Both the position numbers and the translations under genes were made by a program. The notes below the pieces were generated by a model, which searched no databases, was not told the DNA's origin, and saw only the letters and a list, made by a program, of their open reading frames with translations. Below are positions 15,735 through 22,530 of a stretch of DNA of 29,164 nt, piece by piece; positions within the stretch are counted from its first letter, which is position 1; every line of letters starts with the position of its first letter. The stretch comes from IDS-8 sp964491485. Its GTDB lineage: Bacteria; Pseudomonadota; Gammaproteobacteria; Steroidobacterales; Woeseiaceae. The stretch covers positions 1 to 29,164 of the forward strand of contig CAZBGV010000035.1 in NCBI GenBank assembly GCA_964491485.1. Direction: 5' to 3'.

Positions 15735-15763
15735 ATTGTATACTGCGGACAAAATACGGTCAA
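15735..15763 (-). promoter_or_regulatory. Promoter of the diiron oxidase operon with operator (site D)
   Basis: On the minus strand TTGACC (15758-15763) and TACAAT (15735-15740) are separated by 17 bases, a good sigma-70 promoter. Within it, TGTATACTGCGGACA (15737-15751) matches the island palindrome at 12 of 15 positions, with one intact TGTATAC arm over the -10 box. This would place the diiron oxidase, Rieske, reductase and SDR genes under the same control as the rest of the island. Confidence 0.65.
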
Positions 15764-15875
15764 CGCGACCGGGCGGGCCACGCAGCCGGCCAGGCGCGCG
15801 GACGGCTGCCCGCGCCGGGCCGGCCCGGTTGGGTTCCAGACCCTGGCCCGGAGGTCGCCGGGCCTTGTGGCATTT

Positions 15876-15890
15876 TGTATACTGAAGACC
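15876..15890 (+). promoter_or_regulatory. Operator-like site E before GntR regulator 2
   Basis: TGTATACTGAAGACC matches the site A palindrome at 12 of 15 positions, with an intact left arm. It lies 31 bases before the regulator start at 15922 and includes a TATACT hexamer usable as a -10 box, although no good -35 box is seen. The position fits autoregulation by regulator 2. Sites D and E share the 212-bp divergent gap. Confidence 0.55.
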
Positions 15891-15921
15891 TTGCTTGGGC
15901 CAGGAGGAGAGGGCTGTACCG

Positions 15922-16614
15922 ATGCCGGACGACGGATTCGCGCTGCGCTCCCTGAAGTCGAACGTCGCGCTCAAGTCGAAGGTCTATGCGGCCCTGAAGG
16001 ACGCCATCGGGCGCATGGACATCTACGGCCGCGACGATCCGCTGAAACTCGACGAGCACTATCTTGCGGAGAAGCTCGGCGTCAGCCGCACGCCGGTGCG
16101 CGAGGCGCTGTCCCGCCTCGAGCAGGAAGGGCTGGTACACCTGATTCCCCGGCGCGGCGCGTACGTCATCCGCAAGACGAAACAGGAGATCCTGGACATC
16201 ATCGCGGTCTGGGCGGCCCTCGAGAGCATGGCGGCGCGCCTCGCGACCCAGGAGGCGACGGACGAGCAGATTGCGAAGCTGCGGGAGATGTTCGTCCAGT
16301 TCGAGGAACCCGGCCGGCCGCAGGCCCGCATCGACGAGTATTCGGAAACCAACATCAGGTTTCACCAGGCGATCATCGCACTGAGCGGGAACGAGCTGCT
16401 GATCCAGCTGGCGGACGCTCCCCTGCTGCACATGCGTGCGATCCGTGCGCGCACGATCGGGGAGCGCGACCGCGCCAGCCGCTCGATCATCGACCACATG
16501 CACATCATCGAGGCGATCGAAAGGCGCGATACCGAGCTCGCCGAGCGGCTGGTGCGCGACCACTCGTTCGGGCTCGCCGACCACATCCGGAAGTACGTCA
16601 ACTACCTCGACTAG
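15922..16614 (+). CDS. GntR-family regulator, FadR/FCD subfamily (regulator 2)
   Basis: This 230-residue regulator has an N-terminal winged helix (about residues 15-80) with LDEHYLAEKLGVSRTPVREALSRLEQEGLV, and a C-terminal FCD domain whose histidines (for example HQAI near 145 and HMHIIEAI near 193) suit a metal-assisted ligand site. The ATG at 15922 is preferred; the AGGAGGAGAGGG tract lies 9-20 bases upstream. It is divergent from the diiron oxidase operon, with an operator-like repeat before each gene. This classic layout makes it a strong candidate for the local regulator. It differs clearly in sequence from regulator 1, so the two may respond to different ligands. Confidence 0.9.
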   Translation: MPDDGFALRSLKSNVALKSKVYAALKDAIGRMDIYGRDDPLKLDEHYLAEKLGVSRTPVREALSRLEQEGLVHLIPRRGAYVIRKTKQEILDIIAVWAALESMAARLATQEATDEQIAKLREMFVQFEEPGRPQARIDEYSETNIRFHQAIIALSGNELLIQLADAPLLHMRAIRARTIGERDRASRSIIDHMHIIEAIERRDTELAERLVRDHSFGLADHIRKYVNYLD

Positions 16615-16698
16615 CCGGCCGTCCTGCAACAGGCTGCCAGGGTCTCGGGGAACGGGCGCGCCGCGCGCGCTGCCGCACCGCCGCAGGCGCGTTGACGA

Positions 16699-17649
16699 TC
16701 AGCCCGGCTCGTTATGCCCTACCGCCTTGGCCCCGGTGGGCCGTCCGCCGGGCGCGAAGCGCAGGCTGACGACCACCGTGACGGCAATGACGGCCGCGAT
16801 GATGCCGACCGACAAAAGCGGCGGCACCTGCAGCAGGTCGTGCGTGACGAGCTTGAACGCGGCGAACGCAAGGACCGCGGCGAGCCCGTAGTGCAGGTAC
16901 CTGATCTTCTCCAGCGAGGCGACCATCACGACGTACAGCGACCTGAGGCCCAGGATCGCGAAGGCGTTCGAGCTGTAGACCAGGAACTCGCGCCGCGTGA
17001 CCGAGAGGGCCGCCGGGACCGAGTCGATCGCGAACATGATGTCGCTGAGCTCGAGGCCGATGATGGCGGCGAACAGCGGCGTCACCAGCAGCCGGCCGTC
17101 CTCGCGGACGAAGAGGCGCGCGGACCTGCAATCGGTGCTCAGGGGCAGGCGCCGGGCGAGCCAGCTGACGAGCTGGTTCTCGGCCACCTCATCCTGCGGC
17201 TCCGACAGCGCACGCCACGCGGCGAAAAAGAGCAGCGCGCCGAACAGGTACGTGATCCACTCCCACCGCTCCATGGCCGCGACGCCGAGGAAGATGAACG
17301 CCGCACGGAAGAGCAGGGCGCCGAAAATGCCCCAGAGCAGCGCCCGCCGCTGGTTCTCGAGCGGGATCTGCAGCGTCTTGTAGATCAGCAGGAAGACGAA
17401 CAGGTTGTCGAGGCTCAGGCTTTCCTCGATCAGGTAGGCCGCGAGGTATTCCTGCGCGGCATCCACGCCCATCAGGTGCCAGACGAAGACCGAAAAGCCG
17501 AGCCCGACCGAGATCCAGAGGACGCTCCAGGCGACGTCGGCCCGCCGCGTGCGCTGGTGCGCGCCGCGGTGGCTGAAGAGATCGATCGCCAGCAGGATGA
17601 AGAGCGTGGACGCGAAGCCGATCCAGGCCCACTGTGGAATGTCGTTCAT
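16699..17649 (-). CDS. TerC-family integral membrane protein
   Basis: This 316-residue membrane protein has about nine helices and the TerC signature: EESLSLDNLFVFLLIY (near residues 75-90) and GLELSDIMFAIDSVPAALSVT (near 195-215), with the paired acidic residues seen throughout the family. TerC proteins are linked to tellurite resistance and, in better studied cases, to metal-ion export or metal loading of exported enzymes. The start at 17649 is chosen; an ATG at 17664 would add MHGVA and neither has a strong ribosome binding site. It follows the gamma-glutamyltransferase-like gene after 29 bases, so it may be co-transcribed. Its link to the island's pathway is unclear; manganese or other metal supply is one option. 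Confidence 0.9.
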   Translation of the reverse strand: MNDIPQWAWIGFASTLFILLAIDLFSHRGAHQRTRRADVAWSVLWISVGLGFSVFVWHLMGVDAAQEYLAAYLIEESLSLDNLFVFLLIYKTLQIPLENQRRALLWGIFGALLFRAAFIFLGVAAMERWEWITYLFGALLFFAAWRALSEPQDEVAENQLVSWLARRLPLSTDCRSARLFVREDGRLLVTPLFAAIIGLELSDIMFAIDSVPAALSVTRREFLVYSSNAFAILGLRSLYVVMVASLEKIRYLHYGLAAVLAFAAFKLVTHDLLQVPPLLSVGIIAAVIAVTVVVSLRFAPGGRPTGAKAVGHNEPG

Positions 17650-17678
17650 TGCTACGCCGTGCATTGTGACACGGGACG

Positions 17679-19103
17679 TCAGAAGGCGAGCGCGGCGCCC
17701 ACGGTACGCGGATCGGCGGCCGCGCCGGCCCGTCGCGCTGCGACGTCGTCGACGATGATCTGCATGGCGGAGGCCGTGCCCCAGCGCCCGGTTTCTTCCA
17801 CGTGCGCGGCCGCTGCCTGCAGCAGCAGGAGCTCGTGCTCCTCGAAGCCGGCCTCGATGCGCAGGCCGTTCGTGGCGGGCAGCCACTCCCAGCGCGGCGC
17901 GGCCACCAGCCGGCCGATGTCCGTCTCGCCGCAGGCGTATCGCGCGAGCGTCTGCGCATTCCACGGCATCTGGTTGGCGCCGCCGGGCGTCGCGCCCTGG
18001 ATCCGCAGGCCGCCGGGGCCCGCGATGGCCCAGGCATGCAGGGTGACGTCGGGGCGGCGCCCGCGCGCCGGGAAGCGCGGATGGGCAGGATCGGCGTTGA
18101 AGCCGCGGCCCGCGCGATTCGCGAGGATGAGGTCGAATCCGGGGACCACGAGGCCGCTGCCGAAGCGCGGATAGGAATTGGAATGCACGATGGTCACCAT
18201 CGTGCCATCGCGATCGACGGCCGACACCATCGACGTGCCGGACCGGTCCACGGCGGCGTTCCCGCCGCCGAGAACCGTCATGACGTTGCGGTGAGCCAGC
18301 GCGGCCGGGGCGTCGGTGGCCGGCAGCTCCGCCGTCGCCGCCAGCAGGGCGGGTCCGTGAGTCGGTGCCGGTGTAACGAAGAGCCGCTGCGCTCCGAGCG
18401 TTCCCGGGCAGGCGTCCACCCACTCCGAGTGGCTGCCCTCGAGGTCCGCCGTGCCGAGCACGCCGCCGTGACCGGCAACGGTCCTGACGATCGCCGCGCC
18501 CACCTCTCCGCGGAGGAAGTCGAAACCGTCCGCGAGCAGCGCGCGCAGCGCCGACGCGAGCCCCGGCAGCCGCACCACGGTGGCCGGCGCGATCACCCGC
18601 CCGTCGGGGTAGTAGCGGGTGCCGTGCGGGTTGTAGTGCGCGACGAGCTCCCGCGCTTCCTCCGCCAGCGCGCTGCAGATCCGCGACCAGCAGAAGCCTT
18701 CTTCGGCGAGCTCGATGGCCGGCGCGAGCAGGCGCGCGAGCGGTAGCCGGCCGCGCGCCGCGAGCTCCAGGTAGCCGTGCGGCGCGCCCGGCACGCCGAC
18801 GGACGTCGGTCCCGTCGCCTGCAGGCGGCCCTCGCGGGCGATGTCAGCGAGGGCCGCCGGCGCTCGACCGACCGCGAGCAGGACTTCCGGGCTCTCCCGG
18901 CGGCGATGCCAGCACAGCGCCACGAGATCCCCGGCGAGCCCGCACTTCGGCGGCAGCAGGACCGTTTCCGCGAGGGCGGCGGCGACGGCGGCGTCGTACG
19001 CGTTGCCGCCTTCGTGCAGCGTGTCCGCCGCGATCCGGGCGGCGACGGGTGCGGCCGCTGCCACCGCCGCCCGCGGGCCCCAGGCCTGGCACTGCTCGGC
19101 CAT
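17679..19103 (-). CDS. Gamma-glutamyltransferase-family Ntn hydrolase, cytoplasmic
   Basis: This 474-residue protein has the gamma-glutamyltransferase layout: AADTLHEGGNAYDAAVAAALAE near the N-terminus, GRAPAAL, the SVGVPGAPHGYLELAARG block, and the predicted self-cleavage site before Thr290 in RSGTSMVSAVDRDG, followed by the small-subunit features NSYPRFGSGLVVPG and the GATPGGANQMPWNAQ substrate loop. The usual TTH after the cleavage point is TSM here. There is no signal peptide, unlike periplasmic glutathione hydrolases, so a cytoplasmic peptide or amide hydrolase role is likely. An in-frame GTG at 19154 would add 17 residues. It lies between a permease and TerC on one strand, suggesting hydrolysis of an imported conjugate. 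Confidence 0.88.
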   Translation of the reverse strand: MAEQCQAWGPRAAVAAAAPVAARIAADTLHEGGNAYDAAVAAALAETVLLPPKCGLAGDLVALCWHRRRESPEVLLAVGRAPAALADIAREGRLQATGPTSVGVPGAPHGYLELAARGRLPLARLLAPAIELAEEGFCWSRICSALAEEARELVAHYNPHGTRYYPDGRVIAPATVVRLPGLASALRALLADGFDFLRGEVGAAIVRTVAGHGGVLGTADLEGSHSEWVDACPGTLGAQRLFVTPAPTHGPALLAATAELPATDAPAALAHRNVMTVLGGGNAAVDRSGTSMVSAVDRDGTMVTIVHSNSYPRFGSGLVVPGFDLILANRAGRGFNADPAHPRFPARGRRPDVTLHAWAIAGPGGLRIQGATPGGANQMPWNAQTLARYACGETDIGRLVAAPRWEWLPATNGLRIEAGFEEHELLLLQAAAAHVEETGRWGTASAMQIIVDDVAARRAGAAADPRTVGAALAF

Positions 19104-19233
19104 GACCGCGACGGCACCGCTCTCACGCCATCGCCGGGGCGCGCCGGGCTTCACGTCGCGCCCCCGCGACGGCGGGCGTCCGCGGCTCGCGGCTTCACGC
19201 GCTGCACCGTCATCACCCCTCCTCGAGCCATCG

Positions 19234-20676
19234 TCACATGAGCATCGCGACGGCCACCAGCGTCATCGCGCCGAGCCCGCAGACCACCGGGACGAAGTTC
19301 CTCCTGACCAGGTCTTCCGGCGCCACCCCGGCGATGCCCGCGCACACGCACGAACCGGCCCATGCCACCAGCGTTCCGCCGCCGGCGAAAACGGTCGCCA
19401 CCTGCGCGAGGGCGGCGAGGATGGCGATGTCGGTGCCGCCGCCCACCGCGAGCGCTCCGGCGAGCGAGCCCGTCAGCGGCAGCCCGGAAAACCCGGATCC
19501 GTCGAGGCCCGCCAGCATCCCGATCGCCAGCATGCCGAACGCGAGCAGGAACGCATTGCCGTTCAGGTGCTGCCCGAGCACCTGGCTGACGTCGAACAGG
19601 TAGCCCGGCGTGCCTTTCCCGAGCACGGCGACGGCATGCTCCGGGTTGCCGAGGAAGAAGAAGCCCGCGATCGGAATGATCGGCGCGAAGATGGCGATGG
19701 AAAAGAGCAGCCCGTCGCGCGTATGCGCGGCGATTTCATCCATCGCATCGAGGCCGCGCTTCGCGATCGTCGAAAGCAGCAGCAATGCCGTCGCCGCGCC
19801 GCCGAGCAGCGCGGTGGCGGCGCCGCCGAGGATGGCCCGCTCCGGGACGAAGATCGCGCGGTAGATCATCAGGATCGCAATACCGGCCAGCAGCAACGGC
19901 ACCAGGATGGCGAACACGCGGGCATCGCGGCCGGGCGGTTCCGCTTCCGGGTTTTCGGCGGGCGGCTCCGATTCCTGCAGGCTCTCCCCGGCCGCCGCGC
20001 ACAGCGCGCCCGAGCGCATGTCGCGGCGGATCAGCCAGCACGCGAGCGGTATCGCCACGCCGCCGGCCACGAGCGAGAAGAGCAGGGCATAAGGCTGCAG
20101 CTCGGCCGGCGAAATGCCGGCCGCGCTGGCCGTCAGCCGGCCCGCCCCCTGGATGACGGGGTCGGCGGAAAGCGCCATGCCGTGCCCCGACAGGTTGACG
20201 GCGACCGCGGCGGCGATCGCGGGCAGGCCGGCACGCATGGCGACGGGTATGAGGATCGGGCCGACCAGCGCGATCGCGGGCGTCGGCCAGAAGAACACCG
20301 CGGCCAGGTACATCGTTCCGGTGAGCGCGAAGAATGCCGACCACGGCCCGACCATCAAACGCGTCATCGGCGCGATCATGATCTTGTCGGCGCCCTGCGC
20401 CTGCAGGGCGCGCAGCATCGCCACCATCAATGCGATGACCAGCACGATGTCGAACAGGGCGACGCTGGCGTCAAGGAGTGCCCGGAAGACGACCTGGACC
20501 GCGAATATCAGCTTGTCCAGGTACGCGTCGCCGGCGTTGGGCGAGAGGAGGCCGAGCAGGAACGTGCCGACGATGGACGGGATGATGACGCCCTTGCGGC
20601 ACCCGATACAGGCGATGATCGAGGCCACCACGAGCAGGAACGCCCAATGGGCTGCCGTCATCTGGATTTCTGCCAT
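19234..20676 (-). CDS. Multi-spanning permease, probable secondary transporter
   Basis: This 480-residue protein has about 11-12 hydrophobic helices and no ATP-binding motif. The N-terminal half includes SIIACIGCRKGVIIPSIVG and a FWPTPAIALVGPILIPVAMRAGLP loop, and the C-terminal half has GLDGSGFSGLPLTGSLAGAL. A hydrophilic, Glu/Pro-rich central loop (about residues 225-250) separates the halves. Such an architecture resembles the ion-transporter superfamily of anion and organic-acid symporters, but I cannot name the family with certainty. The ATG at 20676 gives a helix from residue 8. Its promoter contains operator site F, and the gamma-glutamyltransferase-like gene follows, so it is probably the uptake system for the substrate of that hydrolase. 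Confidence 0.75.
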   Translation of the reverse strand: MAEIQMTAAHWAFLLVVASIIACIGCRKGVIIPSIVGTFLLGLLSPNAGDAYLDKLIFAVQVVFRALLDASVALFDIVLVIALMVAMLRALQAQGADKIMIAPMTRLMVGPWSAFFALTGTMYLAAVFFWPTPAIALVGPILIPVAMRAGLPAIAAAVAVNLSGHGMALSADPVIQGAGRLTASAAGISPAELQPYALLFSLVAGGVAIPLACWLIRRDMRSGALCAAAGESLQESEPPAENPEAEPPGRDARVFAILVPLLLAGIAILMIYRAIFVPERAILGGAATALLGGAATALLLLSTIAKRGLDAMDEIAAHTRDGLLFSIAIFAPIIPIAGFFFLGNPEHAVAVLGKGTPGYLFDVSQVLGQHLNGNAFLLAFGMLAIGMLAGLDGSGFSGLPLTGSLAGALAVGGGTDIAILAALAQVATVFAGGGTLVAWAGSCVCAGIAGVAPEDLVRRNFVPVVCGLGAMTLVAVAMLM

Positions 20677-20705
20677 GGCCCGCTTTTCCCCCGACGCGGA
20701 AGGCT

Positions 20706-20741
20706 TGTATACAGTATACCATCTGTCTCGCCGCCTGCCAG
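20706..20741 (-). promoter_or_regulatory. Promoter of the permease operon with operator (site F)
   Basis: On the minus strand CTGGCA (20736-20741) and TATACT (20713-20718) are 17 bases apart. The palindrome TGTATACAGTATACC (20706-20720) covers the -10 box and differs from the consensus arms only at the last base. This links the permease, gamma-glutamyltransferase-like and TerC genes to the island regulon. Confidence 0.65.
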
Positions 20742-20818
20742 AGCCGGCTTTCCGCGGCGCGGCGGGGCCGAAACCGTCCTACACTTCGGGCGAGGACGAA
20801 GAATCGGGAGCCGGCTCC

Positions 20819-21340
20819 ATGCACCTCGAGGCGAGCGCGCAGCAGGAAAGGGTCGAGTACCGGCGCTATTTCCCGGACTGGACCGATCGACCGCTGCCGG
20901 CCGGGGAGGAGCTGGAGATCGACCACAATTCCTATTTCGCCGGCGGCTATGCCGAGGAATTCGGGTACCTGGCGCGGGCCCTTTCCGGCCGCGACGCCAC
21001 GCCGGTCGAGGGCGTTTCGCAGGACGACGACGAGCTGCCGCTCGTTCGCTGGGACGTCCTGCACCCGGGGTATCCGCTCAGGCCTTATCCGGTCTCCGTG
21101 GATCGCAGGCGATCCGAACGCCGGGAGGCAGAGCAGAGGTCGGCGGGCGGCGCGTCGCACGTCGGCAAGGTCGAAGTGACGGGTCGCGGCGAATTCTTCA
21201 GGGTTACCGAGCGCTCGTCCGGGGACAGGCCGCGACCGCCGGCGCACGGGCTGGCCGCCGCGCTCATGCACCTGCCCGCCGCGATCGGCGCGCTGCGCCG
21301 GGAGCTTCCTGCGCGGCGCAAGGGAAGCGACGATCGGTAG
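20819..21340 (+). CDS. Hypothetical hydrophilic protein
   Basis: This 173-residue soluble protein has no family I recognise. The first 90 residues look folded and are rich in Tyr, Trp and acids: VEYRRYFPDWTDRPLPAGEE, FAGGYAEEFGYLARALSGR, and LPLVRWDVLHPGYPLRPYPV. The remainder is a basic, low-complexity tail with two clusters of Arg, a possible nucleic-acid or membrane-surface contact. There is no signal peptide or membrane helix. The ATG at 20819 has GGAG eight bases upstream. The gene is divergent from the permease and could share the site F region. A hairpin follows its stop. Confidence 0.6.
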   Translation: MHLEASAQQERVEYRRYFPDWTDRPLPAGEELEIDHNSYFAGGYAEEFGYLARALSGRDATPVEGVSQDDDELPLVRWDVLHPGYPLRPYPVSVDRRRSERREAEQRSAGGASHVGKVEVTGRGEFFRVTERSSGDRPRPPAHGLAAALMHLPAAIGALRRELPARRKGSDDR

Positions 21341-21347
21341 CGGGCCC

Positions 21348-21380
21348 GCTCGAGCAGCCCGGGACACGGGCTGCTAGAGC
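21348..21380 (+). terminator. Hairpin after the hypothetical gene
   Basis: AGCAGCCC (21353-21360) pairs with GGGCTGCT (21368-21375) around a seven-base loop, and GCTC/GAGC outside one mismatch extends the stem. It starts eight bases after the stop at 21340. No T-tract follows, so termination efficiency is uncertain. Confidence 0.5.
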
Positions 21381-21392
21381 GGTATTGCACGC

Positions 21393-21638
21393 GTGCCGTA
21401 CAGCGTATCGTCTTCGGTCAAGCCTGGCGTGAGAGTGCCTGGGGACGTGACTATACTCGAGCCCGTTATTTTCACGCTCGTCGCGATCGCACTCTACGCC
21501 GCGTCGGACCGCATCCTGGAGCAGGTCGAAATCCGGCGCGGGCGACGCTTCGAGCAGCGGACGCTGGTATTTTTCGCCATCCTGGCGACGCTGGCATTCA
21601 CCACCTTCGCGCTGATCCGTCGGCTGCTCGGCGACTGA
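21393..21638 (+). CDS. Small two-helix membrane protein, function unknown
   Basis: This frame encodes up to 81 residues with two hydrophobic helices, PVIFTLVAIALYAASDRIL and RTLVFFAILATLAFTTFAL, joined by a charged loop (EQVEIRRGRRFEQ). The start is uncertain: GTG codons at 21393, 21429, 21435 and 21447 are all possible, and the shortest form (about 63 residues) begins just before the first helix, which would be natural. I do not recognise the family. It lies 137 bases before the oxidoreductase operon but upstream of the FNR-type box, so it is probably a separate unit. Confidence 0.5.
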   Translation: MPYSVSSSVKPGVRVPGDVTILEPVIFTLVAIALYAASDRILEQVEIRRGRRFEQRTLVFFAILATLAFTTFALIRRLLGD

Positions 21639-21682
21639 GCCTGCCGACCCCGCGACCACGGGCTTCCCGGTCCGACGCGCGA

Positions 21683-21696
21683 TTGACTTAAATCAA
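21683..21696 (+). promoter_or_regulatory. FNR/DNR-type binding site upstream of the heme-copper operon
   Basis: TTGAC-TTAA-ATCAA differs from the CRP/FNR-family consensus TTGAT-N4-ATCAA at one position. A plausible -10 box, CATAAA (21722-21727), lies downstream, so the site would be centred roughly 41-45 bases before transcription start, the usual activator position. FNR, ANR, DNR and NNR regulators bind such sites under low oxygen or in response to NO. Confidence 0.7.
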
Positions 21697-21728
21697 ATCA
21701 ACAGGCGCCCGGGGGGTGAAACATAAAG

Positions 21729-21760
21729 CCTCAAGGCCGCCCGCCTGAGGACGGCGGGCG
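21729..21760 (+). promoter_or_regulatory. Structured 5' leader before the heme-copper operon
   Basis: CGCCCGCC (21738-21745) and GGCGGGCG (21753-21760) form a perfect 8-bp stem with the loop TGAGGAC. The loop bases TGAGG (21746-21750) are complementary to CCTCA (21729-21733) just upstream, so a pseudoknot or an alternative stem is possible. The ribosome binding site of the first gene follows a few bases later. Confidence 0.4.
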
Positions 21761-21775
21761 ACAAAGGGGGTCGTC

Positions 21776-21967
21776 ATGGTCGTGCGAGAAATCCCCGGCG
21801 CGTCCGCCCGCAAAGCCGGGTCCGAACGGCAGCCGGAGCGCATTCCGGCCATGCAGCGCCTGCTGGACAATCCGTTCCTCCTGTTGTTCCTGGGTGTCAC
21901 CATCCCGGCCATCTTCTATGTCATCTGGGGGGTCATGGAGATCGTTTCCATCCCGATTGCGAAGTAG
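21776..21967 (+). CDS. Small membrane subunit of the heme-copper oxidoreductase (subunit IIa-like)
   Basis: This 63-residue protein has one hydrophobic helix, NPFLLLFLGVTIPAIFYVIWGVMEIV, near its C-terminus, after a basic N-terminal segment. The ATG at 21776 follows AAAGGGGG at about five bases. B-family (ba3-type) oxidases have a one-helix subunit IIa of about 34 residues that fills the place of a missing helix of subunit II; position and topology here fit such a role, although the sequence itself is too short for a firm family call. It is the first gene of the operon, 19 bases before subunit II. Confidence 0.7.
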   Translation: MVVREIPGASARKAGSERQPERIPAMQRLLDNPFLLLFLGVTIPAIFYVIWGVMEIVSIPIAK

Positions 21968-21986
21968 GCCGAAACAGGAGACGACG

Positions 21987-22520
21987 ATGGCAATCCACCC
22001 GCCCCTGAACCGCATCTGGTGGAAAGAGCCGGTCGCGAAAGCGGAAATCATCTGGATCGCCGTGGCCTTCCTGTGGGGACTGGTGATGTTCTTCATGATG
22101 ATCTATTGGCACGGCGCCGGGAAACAGAACCTTTCCAACGAAGCCTATCGCCAGAATCCGCTGGTGTTCGTGCAACACGCGCAGGCCATGGCCGCGCAGT
22201 ACAAGGTCGGCGAGGAAGCCGGCATACCCGTCGTCCGTCCGCCGCCGGGCAGCGATGTCTACCTCGTCGCCCGCCTGTGGCAGTGGTGGCCGATCCTCGA
22301 TCTCGAGAAGAACAAGGATTACCGGCTGCACGTGATGTCGATGGACTGGCAGCACGGCCTGTCCATCCAGCCCGTGAACCTGAACCTCCAGATCCACCCG
22401 AATTACGAGATGGTGCTCACGCTGACGCCGGACCAGGCGGGTGAGTTCGGCATCGTGTGCAACGAGTTCTGTGGCATCGGCCACCACATGATGACGGGCA
22501 AGATCTACGTCCGGGAATGA
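21987..22520 (+). CDS. Heme-copper oxidoreductase subunit II with CuA site
   Basis: This 177-residue protein resembles the short subunit II of ba3-type enzymes: one N-terminal helix (about residues 20-41) and a periplasmic cupredoxin domain. The CuA ligands are all visible: His123 in MDWQHGLS, then Cys158-N-Glu160-F-Cys162-x3-His166-x2-Met169. CuA accepts electrons from a soluble cytochrome c or copper protein and passes them to subunit I. The start at 21987 has AGGAG six bases upstream. Subunit I follows after 10 bases. No cytochrome c gene lies in the window, so the donor is encoded elsewhere or is unusual. Confidence 0.93.
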   Translation: MAIHPPLNRIWWKEPVAKAEIIWIAVAFLWGLVMFFMMIYWHGAGKQNLSNEAYRQNPLVFVQHAQAMAAQYKVGEEAGIPVVRPPPGSDVYLVARLWQWWPILDLEKNKDYRLHVMSMDWQHGLSIQPVNLNLQIHPNYEMVLTLTPDQAGEFGIVCNEFCGIGHHMMTGKIYVRE

Positions 22521-22530
22521 GGAAGCCGCC

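Noticed and set aside
16699..17649. TerC gene as a core part of the catabolic pathway
   Set aside because: Position on the transcript allows co-expression, but the family is widespread and nothing in the sequence ties it to the pathway.
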